Shown: in pieces, positions 18,120 through 26,803 of the stretch
How the letters are laid out: each line of letters opens with the position of its first letter
Position numbering within the stretch: position 1 is the stretch's first letter
Source of the DNA: Cupriavidus alkaliphilus
GTDB lineage: Bacteria > Pseudomonadota > Gammaproteobacteria > Burkholderiales > Burkholderiaceae
Length of the DNA stretch: 34,840 nt
Direction: 5' to 3'
Assembly: GCF_900094595.1 (NCBI RefSeq)
Contig: NZ_FMAD01000021.1
Coordinates: 1-34,840 of the forward strand
Notes under the pieces: model-generated
What the model was told of the DNA's origin: nothing
What the model saw: the letters and a program-made list of their open reading frames with translations, nothing else
Database searches by the model: none
Made by a program: the position numbers and the translations under genes

Positions 18120-20045
18120 ATGCAACCATCCTTGCTGATTACCGTCCTGCTGTGGCTGTCGGTGGCGGGGCTGGCCTTTGCGCTGCTGCGGCGCGCGTCG
18201 TACTGGCGGGCAGGGCGGGCGGCCGCGCCCGGCTCGGCCGCCATCGCCAACCTGTTCGCGATCCCCAGGCGCTATTTTGTCGACCTGCACCACGTGGTGG
18301 CGCGCGATCCGTATATCGCCAGGACGCACGTGGCCACGGCGGGCGGGGCGATTGCCGCGCTGGCGCTGGTGTTCGTCAACTACGGCCTGGCAATCTATTC
18401 GCCATGGCTCGACAAGCTGATCCTGGTCGCGGCGCTCGCGATGCTGGTCGGCGCGGTCTTCGTCTGGCGCCGACGCAAGGCGAAGGATGTGCCGGCGCGC
18501 CTGTCGAAGGGGCCGTGGAATACGCTGCCCTGGCTGCTCGGCGCGTTCGCGCTGGGCCTGGCACTGTACACGGTGGTTCCCGCCGCAATCATGTCGGGCG
18601 CGTTCGCGGTGCTGTGCGCGGTGCTGATCGGCATCGGCGCGTTCGCGATGACGGTCGGCGCCGCCACGGGCGGACCGATGAAGCATGCGATGGCGGGCCT
18701 GCTGCACCTGGCCTTCCACCCGCGCCAGGAGCGCTTCGCCGCAACGCCCGACTCGTATACCGGCAGCGGTACCGCCACGCCGCCGACGGCGCTGAAGCTG
18801 CCCGACATCGAACAGAAAGAATACGGCGTCGCCAAGCCGGTCGAGTTCCGCTGGAACCAGCTGCTGAGCTTCGACGCCTGCGTGCAGTGCGGCAAGTGCG
18901 AGGCGGCGTGTCCGGCCTTCGCCTCCGGCCAGCCGCTGAACCCGAAGAAGCTGATCCAGGACCTGGTAGTCGGCATGGCGGGCGGCACCGATGCCGCCTA
19001 CGCCGGCAGTCCGACGCCGGGGATTCCCGTCGGCCGGCACCGCGGCGAACCCGACGGGACGATCGTGTCCGGGCTGATCGAGGCGCAGACGCTGTGGTCG
19101 TGCACCACCTGCCGCGCCTGCGTGCAGGAATGCCCAATGCTGATCGAGCACGTCGACGCGATCGTCGACCTGCGCCGCAACCAGACCCTGGTGCACGGCA
19201 CCGTGCCGGGCAAGGGCGCCGAAGTGCTGGCGAACCTGCGCGAGACCGGCACCATGGGCGGCTACGACAAGGCGGCGCGCTACGACTGGTCGGTGGATCT
19301 GAACGCACCCGTGGCGCAGCCCGCCAGGGCGGTCGACGTGCTGGTGGTGGCGGGCGAGGGTGGTTTCGACATGCGCTACCAGCGCACCCTGCGCGCGCTG
19401 GTCAAGGTGCTGAACAAGGCCGGCGTCGACTATGCAGTGCTGGGCGCGGTCGAAACCGACACGGGCGATGTTGCGCGCCGGCTCGGCGACGAGGCCACTT
19501 TCCAGCAGCTGGCCAGGCACCTGATCGGCACGCTCGGCACGCTTTCGTTCAAGCAGATCGTGACCGCGGACCCGCACGTGATGCACAGCCTGCGCAATGA
19601 GTACCGCGCGCTCGGACTGCGTGTCACGGTCAAGCATCACACCACCTATATGGCCGAGCTGGCGGCGAGCGGACTGATCGCTCCCAGGGCAGTGGAAGCG
19701 CTCAGCGACAAGCGCACCACGTATCACGATCCGTGCTACCTGGGCCGCTACAACGGCGAGACCGAGGCGCCGCGCAAGCTGCTCAAGACCATCGGCATCC
19801 AGGTGGTCGAGATGGAACGCCACGGCATGCGCGGCCGCTGCTGCGGCGGTGGCGGCGGGGCGCCGCTGACCGACATCCCGGGCAAGCAGCGCATTCCCGA
19901 TATCCGCATCGCCGACGCGCGCGCGGTGGGCGCGGAAGTGGTCGCGGTGGGATGTCCCAACTGCACCGCGATGCTCGAGGGCGTGGTCGGCCCGCGGCCC
20001 GAGGTGCTCGACGTGGCTGAACTGGTTGCGGCCTCCCTGGAGTAA
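18120..20045 (+). CDS. dgcB: Dimethylglycine demethylase, membrane-associated iron-sulfur subunit
   Basis: The 641-residue protein begins MQPSLLITVLLWLSVAGLAF. It has several N-terminal membrane helices (within about residues 1-190). Two [4Fe-4S] ferredoxin motifs follow, CVQCGKCEAACP near residue 257 and CTTCRACVQECP near 328. A C-terminal CCG/heterodisulfide-reductase-like domain has DPCYLGRYNG, RGRCCGGGGG and GCPNC. The arrangement resembles membrane oxidoreductases that move electrons between a flavoprotein or ETF and quinone. In Pseudomonas dgcB is required with dgcA for dimethylglycine use. The ATG is 2 nt after the dgcA stop. The next genes encode ETF subunits, so electrons probably pass among DgcA, ETF and DgcB; direction and partners are inferred. 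Confidence 0.92.
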   Translation: MQPSLLITVLLWLSVAGLAFALLRRASYWRAGRAAAPGSAAIANLFAIPRRYFVDLHHVVARDPYIARTHVATAGGAIAALALVFVNYGLAIYSPWLDKLILVAALAMLVGAVFVWRRRKAKDVPARLSKGPWNTLPWLLGAFALGLALYTVVPAAIMSGAFAVLCAVLIGIGAFAMTVGAATGGPMKHAMAGLLHLAFHPRQERFAATPDSYTGSGTATPPTALKLPDIEQKEYGVAKPVEFRWNQLLSFDACVQCGKCEAACPAFASGQPLNPKKLIQDLVVGMAGGTDAAYAGSPTPGIPVGRHRGEPDGTIVSGLIEAQTLWSCTTCRACVQECPMLIEHVDAIVDLRRNQTLVHGTVPGKGAEVLANLRETGTMGGYDKAARYDWSVDLNAPVAQPARAVDVLVVAGEGGFDMRYQRTLRALVKVLNKAGVDYAVLGAVETDTGDVARRLGDEATFQQLARHLIGTLGTLSFKQIVTADPHVMHSLRNEYRALGLRVTVKHHTTYMAELAASGLIAPRAVEALSDKRTTYHDPCYLGRYNGETEAPRKLLKTIGIQVVEMERHGMRGRCCGGGGGAPLTDIPGKQRIPDIRIADARAVGAEVVAVGCPNCTAMLEGVVGPRPEVLDVAELVAASLE

Positions 20046-20049
20046 ATCG

Positions 20050-21222
20050 ATGGACACGATCAAACGAATCGATCCGCGCCGGCCGTTCATCATCACCGCG
20101 GCGGGCCTCAGGCGCATCACGCTGGGCGAGGCCGGCAGCGCCGACGCGGGCGCCGCGCACTGGCCCGCGCACGGCCATGGCGCGGCGGCAAAGCCGCGGC
20201 GCCTGGTAAGCGACCCGCGCTACGTGATGCTGGTGGCCGCGCACAGCGAGCGCGGCGCGCTCGACGAGCATGCGCGCCAGGCGGTTGCCGCAGCGGCATT
20301 GCTGGCCGACGCGCAGACCGAGGTCGCGCTGCTGGTGTTCGGCGAGATGAAGGACGATGCCGCGGAACTGGGCGCGGACAAGCTGATCGCCTTGCCCGAG
20401 TTCGACCGCCGCACCTTCGCCCCCGAGGCGGAACTGCGCGCGCTGCAGGCCTGCGCCACCGCGTTGTCGGCCAGGCATGTCTTCATGCCCGACAACGCCG
20501 CGGGCGACGGTGACCTTGGCCGGCGCTATGCCGCGGCGACGGCGGAGGCCGGGGCCAGCGTCGCGACCCACGTGGTCGAGATCGATGCGCGCCACGTCGG
20601 CACGTTTGCGCACGCCAGGCGTTCGTTCGCGACCCGGGCGCTGCCCGACGTGATCCTGCTGGCGCCCGGTGCGGTCGACGCGAAGCTGCCGTTCACCGGC
20701 GCCGGCGAGCGGCTCTCGCCCGACTTCCTGTTTGCCAAGGGAAGCAGCACGCACCCGTACCGCGACCAGGGCATCGAGCAGATCGATGCCGCCCGGGTTG
20801 CGCTCGAGGAGGCGGACTTCATCGTCGCGGCCGGCAACGGCGTGGCGGATATCGGTGCCTTCGAGCAGCTCGCGGGCGCGCTCGGCGCAGCCGTCGCCGC
20901 CAGCCGGGTCGCGGTGGACAACGGGCATTTCAGCCGCGACAAGCAGGTCGGCGCCACCGGCAAGACGGTCGAGGCGAGCGTCTATATCGCCTTCGGCATC
21001 TCCGGCGCGGTGCAACACCTGCAGGGTATCAAGGACTGCCGCCACGTGATTGCCGTCAACCTCGACGGCAGCGCGCCGATCGCCAGGCGCGCGAACCTGA
21101 CCATCGTCGGCGACGCCCGCGAAACCATCGCCGAACTGATCGCGCTGGTGCAGGCGGCACGCGCTGCGCCGGGCCAGCCGGCCCCGGCGCGCCCCAGGGA
21201 ACTCGCAGGAGTCGCAGCATGA
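20050..21222 (+). CDS. etfA: Electron transfer flavoprotein, alpha subunit
   Basis: The 390-residue protein ends with the FAD-binding domain of ETF alpha. Signature segments are AAVAASRVAVDNGHFSRDKQ, QVGATGKTVEASVYIAFGIS, GAVQHLQGIKDCRHVIAVNL and DGSAPIARRANLTIVGD. The N-terminal part is longer than in housekeeping EtfA and contains an unusual stretch (about residues 1-55). The ATG at 20050 has GGAG at 20039-20042 and follows dgcB by 4 nt. It overlaps etfB by 4 nt (ATGA). Alpha-before-beta order and linkage to dgcAB match the dedicated ETF pair of pseudomonad dimethylglycine loci. It most likely accepts electrons from DgcA; general beta-oxidation ETF would be encoded elsewhere. Confidence 0.93.
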   Translation: MDTIKRIDPRRPFIITAAGLRRITLGEAGSADAGAAHWPAHGHGAAAKPRRLVSDPRYVMLVAAHSERGALDEHARQAVAAAALLADAQTEVALLVFGEMKDDAAELGADKLIALPEFDRRTFAPEAELRALQACATALSARHVFMPDNAAGDGDLGRRYAAATAEAGASVATHVVEIDARHVGTFAHARRSFATRALPDVILLAPGAVDAKLPFTGAGERLSPDFLFAKGSSTHPYRDQGIEQIDAARVALEEADFIVAAGNGVADIGAFEQLAGALGAAVAASRVAVDNGHFSRDKQVGATGKTVEASVYIAFGISGAVQHLQGIKDCRHVIAVNLDGSAPIARRANLTIVGDARETIAELIALVQAARAAPGQPAPARPRELAGVAA

Positions 21223-22004
21223 ACGCCCCCCGACAAGTGAAGCGCATCGCGGTGCTGGTCTCCATCGGCCGTCATCCGCTCAGCGGCGCGCCGCGCTACA
21301 GCCGCAACGACGCCGCCGCGCTGGAGCTTGCGCGCGGCCTGGCCGCCAGGCACGGCGCGCAGCTCGCCGTGCTGCACGCGGGCGATGCCGCCGATCCGGC
21401 ACTGGCCGACTATCTGGCGCTCGGCGCCGGCGAGATCGAGGTACTGGCGTGCGGCGCCGGCGACGACGCGGCGCGCGTGCTGGCCGCGCACGTGAAGCAC
21501 TGCGACCTGGTGCTGACCGGCACCCGCGCCGAGGGCGCTTACGACACCGGCATGCTGCCGTACCGCCTTGCCGCGGTGCTTGGCCGGCCGCTGGTCGGCG
21601 CCGCGGTCGATATCGACATCGAGGGCGGACGCGTCGCCGTGCGGCAGTTCCTGCCCAAGGGCTTGCGCCGGCGCGTCGATGCGGCGCTGCCCGCGGTGGT
21701 GGCGGTGCACCCGCTGGCGAATGCGCAGCCGCGCTACGCCTACGCCCGCCTGCGCGACGGCACCGTGCGCACTGCGCCGGCAGCCCGCTACGCGGACCAC
21801 GACGCCGCCGCCTGGACGCTGGGCGCCATCGAGCGCAAGCCGGTCAGGCTGGCGGCGGCCGAGAAGCGTTCTGGCCACGCCCGCATGCTGTCCGCGACCA
21901 CCACCGAGAGCCGCGGCGGCAACGTCGTAAACGGTGGGACTTCGGTCGAAAAAGCACAAGTCATCCTCGCCTATTTACGCGAGCATCAACTCATCGACTA
22001 CTGA
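21219..22004 (+). CDS. etfB: Electron transfer flavoprotein, beta subunit
   Basis: The 261-residue protein begins MNAPRQVKRIAVLVSIGRHP and shows the ETF beta Rossmann-like fold. CDLVLTGTRAEGAYDTGMLP near residue 92 corresponds to the family nucleotide-binding signature, followed by YRLAAVLGRPLVGAAVDIDI. The C-terminal helix TSVEKAQVILAYLREHQLID resembles the recognition and anchor region. It pairs with EtfA as the soluble electron carrier. The start overlaps the etfA stop. It diverges from housekeeping EtfB, as expected for the betaine-locus paralogue. gbcA follows after 53 nt. Confidence 0.9.
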   Translation: MNAPRQVKRIAVLVSIGRHPLSGAPRYSRNDAAALELARGLAARHGAQLAVLHAGDAADPALADYLALGAGEIEVLACGAGDDAARVLAAHVKHCDLVLTGTRAEGAYDTGMLPYRLAAVLGRPLVGAAVDIDIEGGRVAVRQFLPKGLRRRVDAALPAVVAVHPLANAQPRYAYARLRDGTVRTAPAARYADHDAAAWTLGAIERKPVRLAAAEKRSGHARMLSATTTESRGGNVVNGGTSVEKAQVILAYLREHQLIDY

Positions 22005-22057
22005 CATTGCCGGTCTGTCGGCAAACAACCAGGGACGCAGGGAATCCGGAGCAAACG

Positions 22058-23296
22058 ATGAACGTATCGGCAGACATTCGCGCGCTGGTGCAGCGGCGCA
22101 AGGCGGGCCACAGCCTCGAGGCGCCTTTCTATCTGAGCGACGAGATCTTCGCGCTCGACATGGAGGCAATCTTCCGCCAGCACTGGATCCAGGTGGCGGT
22201 CGAGCCCGACGTGCCCGAGCCGGGTGACTACGTCACCGTCGAGCTCGGCCAGGACTCGATCCTGATCGTGCGCGACGACGACATGCAGGTGCGCGCCTAC
22301 CACAACGTGTGCCGCCATCGCGGCGCGCGCCTGTGCAACGAGGACAAGGGCACGGTGGGCAATATCGTGTGTCCGTACCACAGCTGGACCTACAACCTGA
22401 GCGGCGAGCTGATGTTCGCCGAGCACATGGGCGAGAAGTTCGACCGCTGCAAGCACAGCCTGAAATCGGTCCACGTCGAGAACCTTGCCGGGCTGATCTT
22501 CGTCTGCCTGGCCAAGGAGCCGCCCGATTTCGCGGCGATGCGCGCTGCCATGGAGCCGTACCTGCTGCCGCACGACCTGCCCAACACCAAGGTCGCCGCG
22601 CAGGTCGACATCATCGAGCAGGGCAACTGGAAGCTGACCATGGAGAACAACCGCGAGTGCTATCACTGTGTCGCGAACCATCCGGAGCTGACCATTTCGC
22701 TGTACGAGTACGGCTTCGGCTACCAGCGCTCGCCCGCCAACGCCGAGGGCATGGAGGCGTTCGAGCGCACCTGCCGCACGCGCGCCGAAGAGTGGGAAGC
22801 GATGAAGCTGCCCTCGGCCGAGATCGAGCGGCTGCTGGAAACCACCGGCTTCCGTACCCAGCGCCTGCCGCTGGACCGCAGCGGCGAGTCGCAGACGCTG
22901 GACGCGAAGGTGGCGTCGAAGAAGCTGCTGGGCCAGTTCGGGCAGGCCGACCTGGGCGGCCTGTCGTTCTGGACGCAGCCGAACTCCTGGCATCACTTCA
23001 TGAGCGACCACATCGTCACGTTCTCGGTGATACCGCTGTCGGCCGGCGAGACCCTGGTGCGCACCAAATGGCTGGTGCACAAGGACGCGCGCGAGGGCGT
23101 CGACTACGACGTGAAGAACCTGACCGCGGTCTGGAACGCGACCAACGACCAGGACCGCGCGCTGGTCGAGTACTCGCAGCGCGGCGCCGGCAGCAGCGCC
23201 TACGAGCCCGGCCCGTACTCGCCGTTCACGGAAGGCCTGGTCGAGAAGTTCTCGGCCTGGTACGTGCGCCGGCTCGCCGAGCAGATCGGGGCCTGA
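22058..23296 (+). CDS. gbcA: Glycine betaine monooxygenase, Rieske oxygenase component
   Basis: The 412-residue terminal oxygenase is expected to demethylate glycine betaine to dimethylglycine plus formaldehyde. The Rieske [2Fe-2S] site is complete: Cys85-x-His87 and Cys105-x2-His108 (CRHRG, CPYHSW). The catalytic domain has NRECYHCVANHPE with His203 and His208 as mononuclear iron ligands. Length and motifs match the GbcA/stachydrine-demethylase group of Rieske oxygenases. The ATG at 22058 follows CCGGAG at 22046-22051; a longer frame running back through etfB is an artefact. It is paired with its reductase gbcB 21 nt downstream. Linkage to dgcAB and a betaine-binding protein makes betaine the likely substrate rather than stachydrine or carnitine. 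Confidence 0.94.
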   Translation: MNVSADIRALVQRRKAGHSLEAPFYLSDEIFALDMEAIFRQHWIQVAVEPDVPEPGDYVTVELGQDSILIVRDDDMQVRAYHNVCRHRGARLCNEDKGTVGNIVCPYHSWTYNLSGELMFAEHMGEKFDRCKHSLKSVHVENLAGLIFVCLAKEPPDFAAMRAAMEPYLLPHDLPNTKVAAQVDIIEQGNWKLTMENNRECYHCVANHPELTISLYEYGFGYQRSPANAEGMEAFERTCRTRAEEWEAMKLPSAEIERLLETTGFRTQRLPLDRSGESQTLDAKVASKKLLGQFGQADLGGLSFWTQPNSWHHFMSDHIVTFSVIPLSAGETLVRTKWLVHKDAREGVDYDVKNLTAVWNATNDQDRALVEYSQRGAGSSAYEPGPYSPFTEGLVEKFSAWYVRRLAEQIGA

Positions 23297-23317
23297 GCGC
23301 AAGGAGGGGAGGTCGAG

Positions 23318-24466
23318 ATGATGCGCGATGCGGTGCAGTTTGAATCGGCAGACAGCCGGGTGACACGCCCGTCGTTCTGGAACGCGCTTCCGGAGCGCTG
23401 GACCAGCGACGCGGAAGAGACGCTGGTGTGCTGCCATGTGCGGCAGGAAACCCACGATGTGAAGAGCTTTTTCTTCCGCTCGCCGCTGGGGCGCGCCTTT
23501 GTGTTCGAGCCGGGGCAGTTTGTCACGCTGGAGCTCGATATCGACGGGGAGACGATCAACCGCTGCTACACGATCTCTTCGTCGCCGGCGCGGCCGCACA
23601 CGGTCTCGATCACGGTCAAGCGCGTGCCGGGCGGCAAGGTGTCGAACTGGCTGCACGACACCATGAAGCCGGGCACGCCGGTGCGCATGCTGGGACCGGC
23701 CGGCGAGTTCACCTGCGCCCGGCATCCGGCGCACAAGTACCTGTTCCTGTCGGCGGGCTCGGGCATCACGCCGCTGATGTCGATGAGCCGCGCGCACCAT
23801 GACCTGGCCGAGGACCGCGATATCGTCTTCATGCACAGCGCGCGCACGCCGGACGACATCATCTTCGCGCGCGAGCTGGACCTGATCGCGTCGAACCACA
23901 GCAACTTCCGCACCGCGTTCGTGTGCGAGCGGGTCGGCACGCGCACCAACTGGCCAGGCGTCACCGGTTTCCTGTCGCTGCCGCTGCTGAAGCTGGTCGC
24001 GCCGGACTTCATGGAGCGCGAGGTCTTCACCTGCGGGCCGGCCCCGTACATGCAGGCGGTGCGCTCGCTGCTCGACGAAGCCGGCTTCGATCGCAGGCGC
24101 TACCACGAGGAAAGCTTCTCGTTCGAGACCTTGCATGCGGAGCCCGACGCCGGCGCAACGGTGGAGGCGGGCGTGCCGGCGGCCGGCGCCCCCGCGAACG
24201 CCGCGCAATTCAACATCAGCTTCACCAGAACCGCCCGCGAGATTTCCTGCGGCGCGGGGCAGAACGTGCTCGACGCGGCGCGCCAGGCGGGCGTACGGCT
24301 GGCGGCGTCGTGCACACAGGGCATGTGCGGCACCTGCAAGGTGAAGCTGCTCAGCGGCCAGGTCGAGATGAAGCACAACGGCGGTATCCGCCAGCGCGAG
24401 ATCGACCAGGGCATGGTGCTGCTGTGCTGCAGCAAGCCGCTATCGGACCTTGTGATCGACAAGTGA
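23318..24466 (+). CDS. gbcB: Glycine betaine monooxygenase, reductase component
   Basis: The 382-residue protein has a ferredoxin-NADP reductase-type FAD domain (RCYTISSSP near residue 82), an NAD(P)H domain (FLSAGSGITPLMSM, FTCGPAPYMQAV) and a C-terminal plant-type [2Fe-2S] ferredoxin domain. The cluster motif is CTQGMCGTCKVKLLSG, with the fourth Cys in VLLCCSKP. It transfers electrons from NAD(P)H to the Rieske centre of GbcA. Two consecutive ATG codons (23318 and 23321) follow GGAGGGGAGG; either may start. Length and domain order match GbcB. The binding-protein gene begins 91 nt downstream, with an operator-like sequence in that gap. Confidence 0.94.
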   Translation: MMRDAVQFESADSRVTRPSFWNALPERWTSDAEETLVCCHVRQETHDVKSFFFRSPLGRAFVFEPGQFVTLELDIDGETINRCYTISSSPARPHTVSITVKRVPGGKVSNWLHDTMKPGTPVRMLGPAGEFTCARHPAHKYLFLSAGSGITPLMSMSRAHHDLAEDRDIVFMHSARTPDDIIFARELDLIASNHSNFRTAFVCERVGTRTNWPGVTGFLSLPLLKLVAPDFMEREVFTCGPAPYMQAVRSLLDEAGFDRRRYHEESFSFETLHAEPDAGATVEAGVPAAGAPANAAQFNISFTRTAREISCGAGQNVLDAARQAGVRLAASCTQGMCGTCKVKLLSGQVEMKHNGGIRQREIDQGMVLLCCSKPLSDLVIDK

Positions 24467-24474
24467 GGCAAGGG

Positions 24475-24492
24475 TTGTGCGAGATCCGGCGC
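24475..24492 (+). promoter_or_regulatory. Operator-like site between gbcB and the binding-protein gene
   Basis: TTGTGCGAGATCCGGCGC differs at three of eighteen positions from TTGTGCAAAATCCGACGC, the reverse strand of the fdhA element. It lies in the 91-bp gap, 66 bp before the downstream ATG. No matching -10 box is seen, so it may be chance or a weak internal promoter site. Confidence 0.28.
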
Positions 24493-24557
24493 CCACGGCG
24501 CCCGGCGCTTCGCATTCGGAAAGGGAGCGCCTCGGCGCCGATGACAGGAGGGTAGAC

Positions 24558-25421
24558 ATGAAACTTCTCACCAAATTGTTCTTCACCAGCGCCGCCTCGG
24601 TGATGCTGACATGGAGTGCGCTCGCGCTCGGGGACACCAGGCCCACCCTGAAGATCGGCTACGTCGAGGGCTGGGACGACAGCGTTGCCACCACCAACGT
24701 GGCCGCGCGCATCATCGAGAAAAGGCTGGGATATCCGGTGCAGCTGGTGCCGGTCGCGGCGGGCGTGATGTGGCAGGGCGTTGCGCGCGGCGACCTCGAC
24801 GCGACGCTGTCGGCCTGGCTGCCGGTGACGCAGGGCGCGTACTGGGAGCAGTTCAAGGGCAAGGTCGTCAACCTGGGTCCCAACTTCACCGAGGCCAGGA
24901 TCGGCCTGATCGTGCCGGCGTCGGTCAGCGCGAAAAGCATCGACGAGCTCAATGCGCAGAAGGCCGCGTTCGAAGGCCGCATCGTCGGCATCGACGCCGG
25001 CGCGGGGGTAATGCGCAAGGCCTCGGAGGCAATCAAGAGCTATGGCCTGAGCTATACGCTGATGCCGAGTTCGGGCAGCGCGATGACGGTGGAACTGGCG
25101 CGCTCGATGAACAGCAACAAGCCGGTGGTGGTGACCGGGTGGGCCCCGCACTGGATGTTCGCCAAGTGGAAGCTGCGCTTCCTCGACGATCCCAAGAAGG
25201 TGTTCGGCGAGTCCGAGCACGTCGACAACGTCGTCAACCCGGGCCTGGAGAACAAGGCCAGGCCGGTGGTGGCCTTCCTGAAGAAGTTCCAGTGGAAGCC
25301 GGGCGAGATCGACAGCGTGATGCTGGCAATCCAGAACGGCACCAAACCGGAGGCGGCCGCCGACGCCTGGATCGCCGCGCATGGAGACCGCGTCAGCGCG
25401 TGGCTCGAGAACGCGCAGTAA
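24558..25421 (+). CDS. Periplasmic glycine betaine/choline-binding protein of an ABC transporter
   Basis: The 287-residue precursor has a signal peptide (MKLLTKLFFTSAASVMLTWS, cleavage likely near ALG/DTRP) and no lipobox. It belongs to the ProX/OpuAC-type quaternary-amine-binding family. Aromatic residues in EGWDDSV, MWQGVA, SAWLPVTQGAYW and GWAPHWMF could form the cation-pi cage for a trimethylammonium group. The ATG at 24558 follows CAGGAGGG at 24545-24552. It is the last gene of the glyA-to-gbcB run and ends at a strong hairpin. The likely partner permease and ATPase (proV-proW) lie about 1.4 kb away beyond purU. Ligand could be betaine, choline or carnitine; context favours betaine. Confidence 0.88.
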   Translation: MKLLTKLFFTSAASVMLTWSALALGDTRPTLKIGYVEGWDDSVATTNVAARIIEKRLGYPVQLVPVAAGVMWQGVARGDLDATLSAWLPVTQGAYWEQFKGKVVNLGPNFTEARIGLIVPASVSAKSIDELNAQKAAFEGRIVGIDAGAGVMRKASEAIKSYGLSYTLMPSSGSAMTVELARSMNSNKPVVVTGWAPHWMFAKWKLRFLDDPKKVFGESEHVDNVVNPGLENKARPVVAFLKKFQWKPGEIDSVMLAIQNGTKPEAAADAWIAAHGDRVSAWLENAQ

Positions 25422-25452
25422 TTCCGCCTGCCCCCGGTGGCGACAGGATTGC

Positions 25453-25489
25453 GGGCCACGATCGTTATGCGATCGTGGCCCGTTTCGTT
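25453..25489. terminator. Bidirectional intrinsic terminator between the binding-protein gene and purU
   Basis: GGGCCACGATCG (25453-25464) and CGATCGTGGCCC (25470-25481) form a perfect 12-bp stem with a TTATG loop. GTTTCGTT follows on the plus strand. It lies between two convergent genes (stops at 25421 and 25494) and most plausibly ends the long glyA-to-gbcB transcript. Confidence 0.75.
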
Positions 25490-25493
25490 GCGC

Positions 25494-26366
25494 CTACTGG
25501 AATACGACCGTGCGGTCGCCGTTCAGGAATACGCGCCGCTCGATAAACGCCTTCACCGCGCGCGCGAGCGTGATGCATTCCACGTCGCGGCCGACCGCGA
25601 GCAACTGCTCCGGCCGGTACGAATGATCGACGCGCTCGACCGCTTGCTCGATGATCGGGCCTTCGTCGAGGTCGTCGGTGACGAAGTGCGCGGTCGCGCC
25701 GATCAGCTTGACGCCGCGCGCATGCGCCTGGTGATAGGGCTTGGCGCCCTTGAAGCCGGGCAGGAACGAATGGTGGATATTGATCGCGCGATTGGCCAGC
25801 CTGGCGCTGGTTGCGGCCGAGAGCACCTGCATGTAGCGGGCCAGGATCACCAGCTCGGCGCCGCTCGATTCAAACAGGTCGAGCCAGCGCGCTTCCTGCC
25901 CGGCCTTGGTCTCGGGCGTGATCGGGAAGTGCCGGAACGGCAGGCCGTGCTGGCGCGCCAGCGGCTCCAGGTCGGCGTGGTTGGAGGCGATGCCGACGAT
26001 ATCCATCTTCAGTTCGCCCATGCGCCAGCGGAACAGCAGGTCCGCCAGGCAATGCTCGAGCTTCGACACCATGATCAGCACGCGGGGACGGGCGCACGCA
26101 TCGTGGATCGCCCACTGCATGCCGAAGCCCTGCGCGATCGGCGTGAATTCCTGCCGTAGCCGGCCGATGTCCAGTGCCTGCGCATCGGTCGGATGGAACA
26201 CGCAACGCAGGAAGAAGCGGTTGCTCAGGTCATCGTCGAAGACGGTCAGGGCGTCGATATAGCAGCGATGGCGCTCGAGCAAGCCGACGGTGGCGGCCAC
26301 CTGGCCGGGGGCGCTCGGGCACGACAGCGTCAGGATGTGCTGCGGTGAAGGAGACTGCGCGTTCAT
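25494..26366 (-). CDS. purU: Formyltetrahydrofolate deformylase
   Basis: The 290-residue enzyme hydrolyses 10-formyl-THF to THF and formate. It has an N-terminal ACT domain (HILTLSCPSAPGQVAATVGL, about residues 10-85) and a C-terminal formyltransferase domain. Catalytic segments are INIHHSFLPGFKGAKPYHQA and ATAHFVTDDLDEGPII. The start at 26366 is preceded on the minus strand by AGAGGA with 5-nt spacing; a start 60 nt upstream (26426) lacks this. Sarcosine oxidase loads one-carbon units onto THF, and PurU would regenerate free THF and vent excess as formate. A purU copy is also linked to sarcosine oxidase genes in pseudomonads. It is transcribed convergently with the binding-protein gene and divergently from proVW. 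Confidence 0.95.
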   Translation of the reverse strand: MNAQSPSPQHILTLSCPSAPGQVAATVGLLERHRCYIDALTVFDDDLSNRFFLRCVFHPTDAQALDIGRLRQEFTPIAQGFGMQWAIHDACARPRVLIMVSKLEHCLADLLFRWRMGELKMDIVGIASNHADLEPLARQHGLPFRHFPITPETKAGQEARWLDLFESSGAELVILARYMQVLSAATSARLANRAINIHHSFLPGFKGAKPYHQAHARGVKLIGATAHFVTDDLDEGPIIEQAVERVDHSYRPEQLLAVGRDVECITLARAVKAFIERRVFLNGDRTVVFQ

Positions 26367-26803
26367 GCGATTCCTCTGTGGTTGACTGGCCGCGGACGCC
26401 TGGTGCGCGCACATGCCATGCGCCAAGTAGATCAGCCCGTGCGGGCACCGGATAGAACCGAAGCGCCGCGTGCCTGGTATCCGCGCGCCACGCCGCGCGT
26501 GGCCCCGTGCCGCGCGCCCCGGACGGCTGGCGCCGTTTGTGGATAGTCGCCGTCAAATTTTCCGTGCCGGATTGCCGTTGTCGCATTTGCGCAAGCGCTT
26601 GTCGGAATTCGTCGGCAGGGGACGGCGTTTCTTGGCAACCATGTAGGTAATCGTGCAACGCGGATCGCGATGCGACGACAACGTTTGCCAAGGCCGTTCC
26701 ACGGCGGAGGGTAGTAACGCGCCCCCAGCGCTTTCCCGGGGAGTGGACGAAAGGCTGGCATGCCATATGACGAGTGAGTCCCGCAGGACCAGGAGAGGTT
26801 TCG
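26367..26803. other. Divergent intergenic region between purU and proV
   Basis: These 437 bp contain no supported gene. GTCGCATTTGCGCAAG at 26580-26595 matches the recurrent operator-like element, followed by an inverted relative, CTTGTCGGAATTCGTCGG, at 26598-26615. A weak -10-like GGTAAT lies at 26646-26651. Several GC-rich inverted repeats occur near 26480-26520 on the purU side. No riboswitch or known RNA was recognised. Confidence 0.5.
26580..26615 (+). promoter_or_regulatory. Operator-like site upstream of proVW
   Basis: GTCGCATTTGCGCAAG differs little from the fdhA element GTCGGATTTTGCACAAG (one base shorter). It is followed 3 bp later by an opposite-orientation relative. It lies 224 bp before the proV ATG and about 215 bp before purU. 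The 36-37-bp spacing to an ACTCT box seen elsewhere is absent, so it could serve either gene or neither. Confidence 0.35.

Noticed and set aside
18084..20120. Long minus-strand frame opposite dgcB
   Set aside because: The sequence has no recognisable domain, and dgcB has multiple conserved cysteine motifs in the opposite frame.
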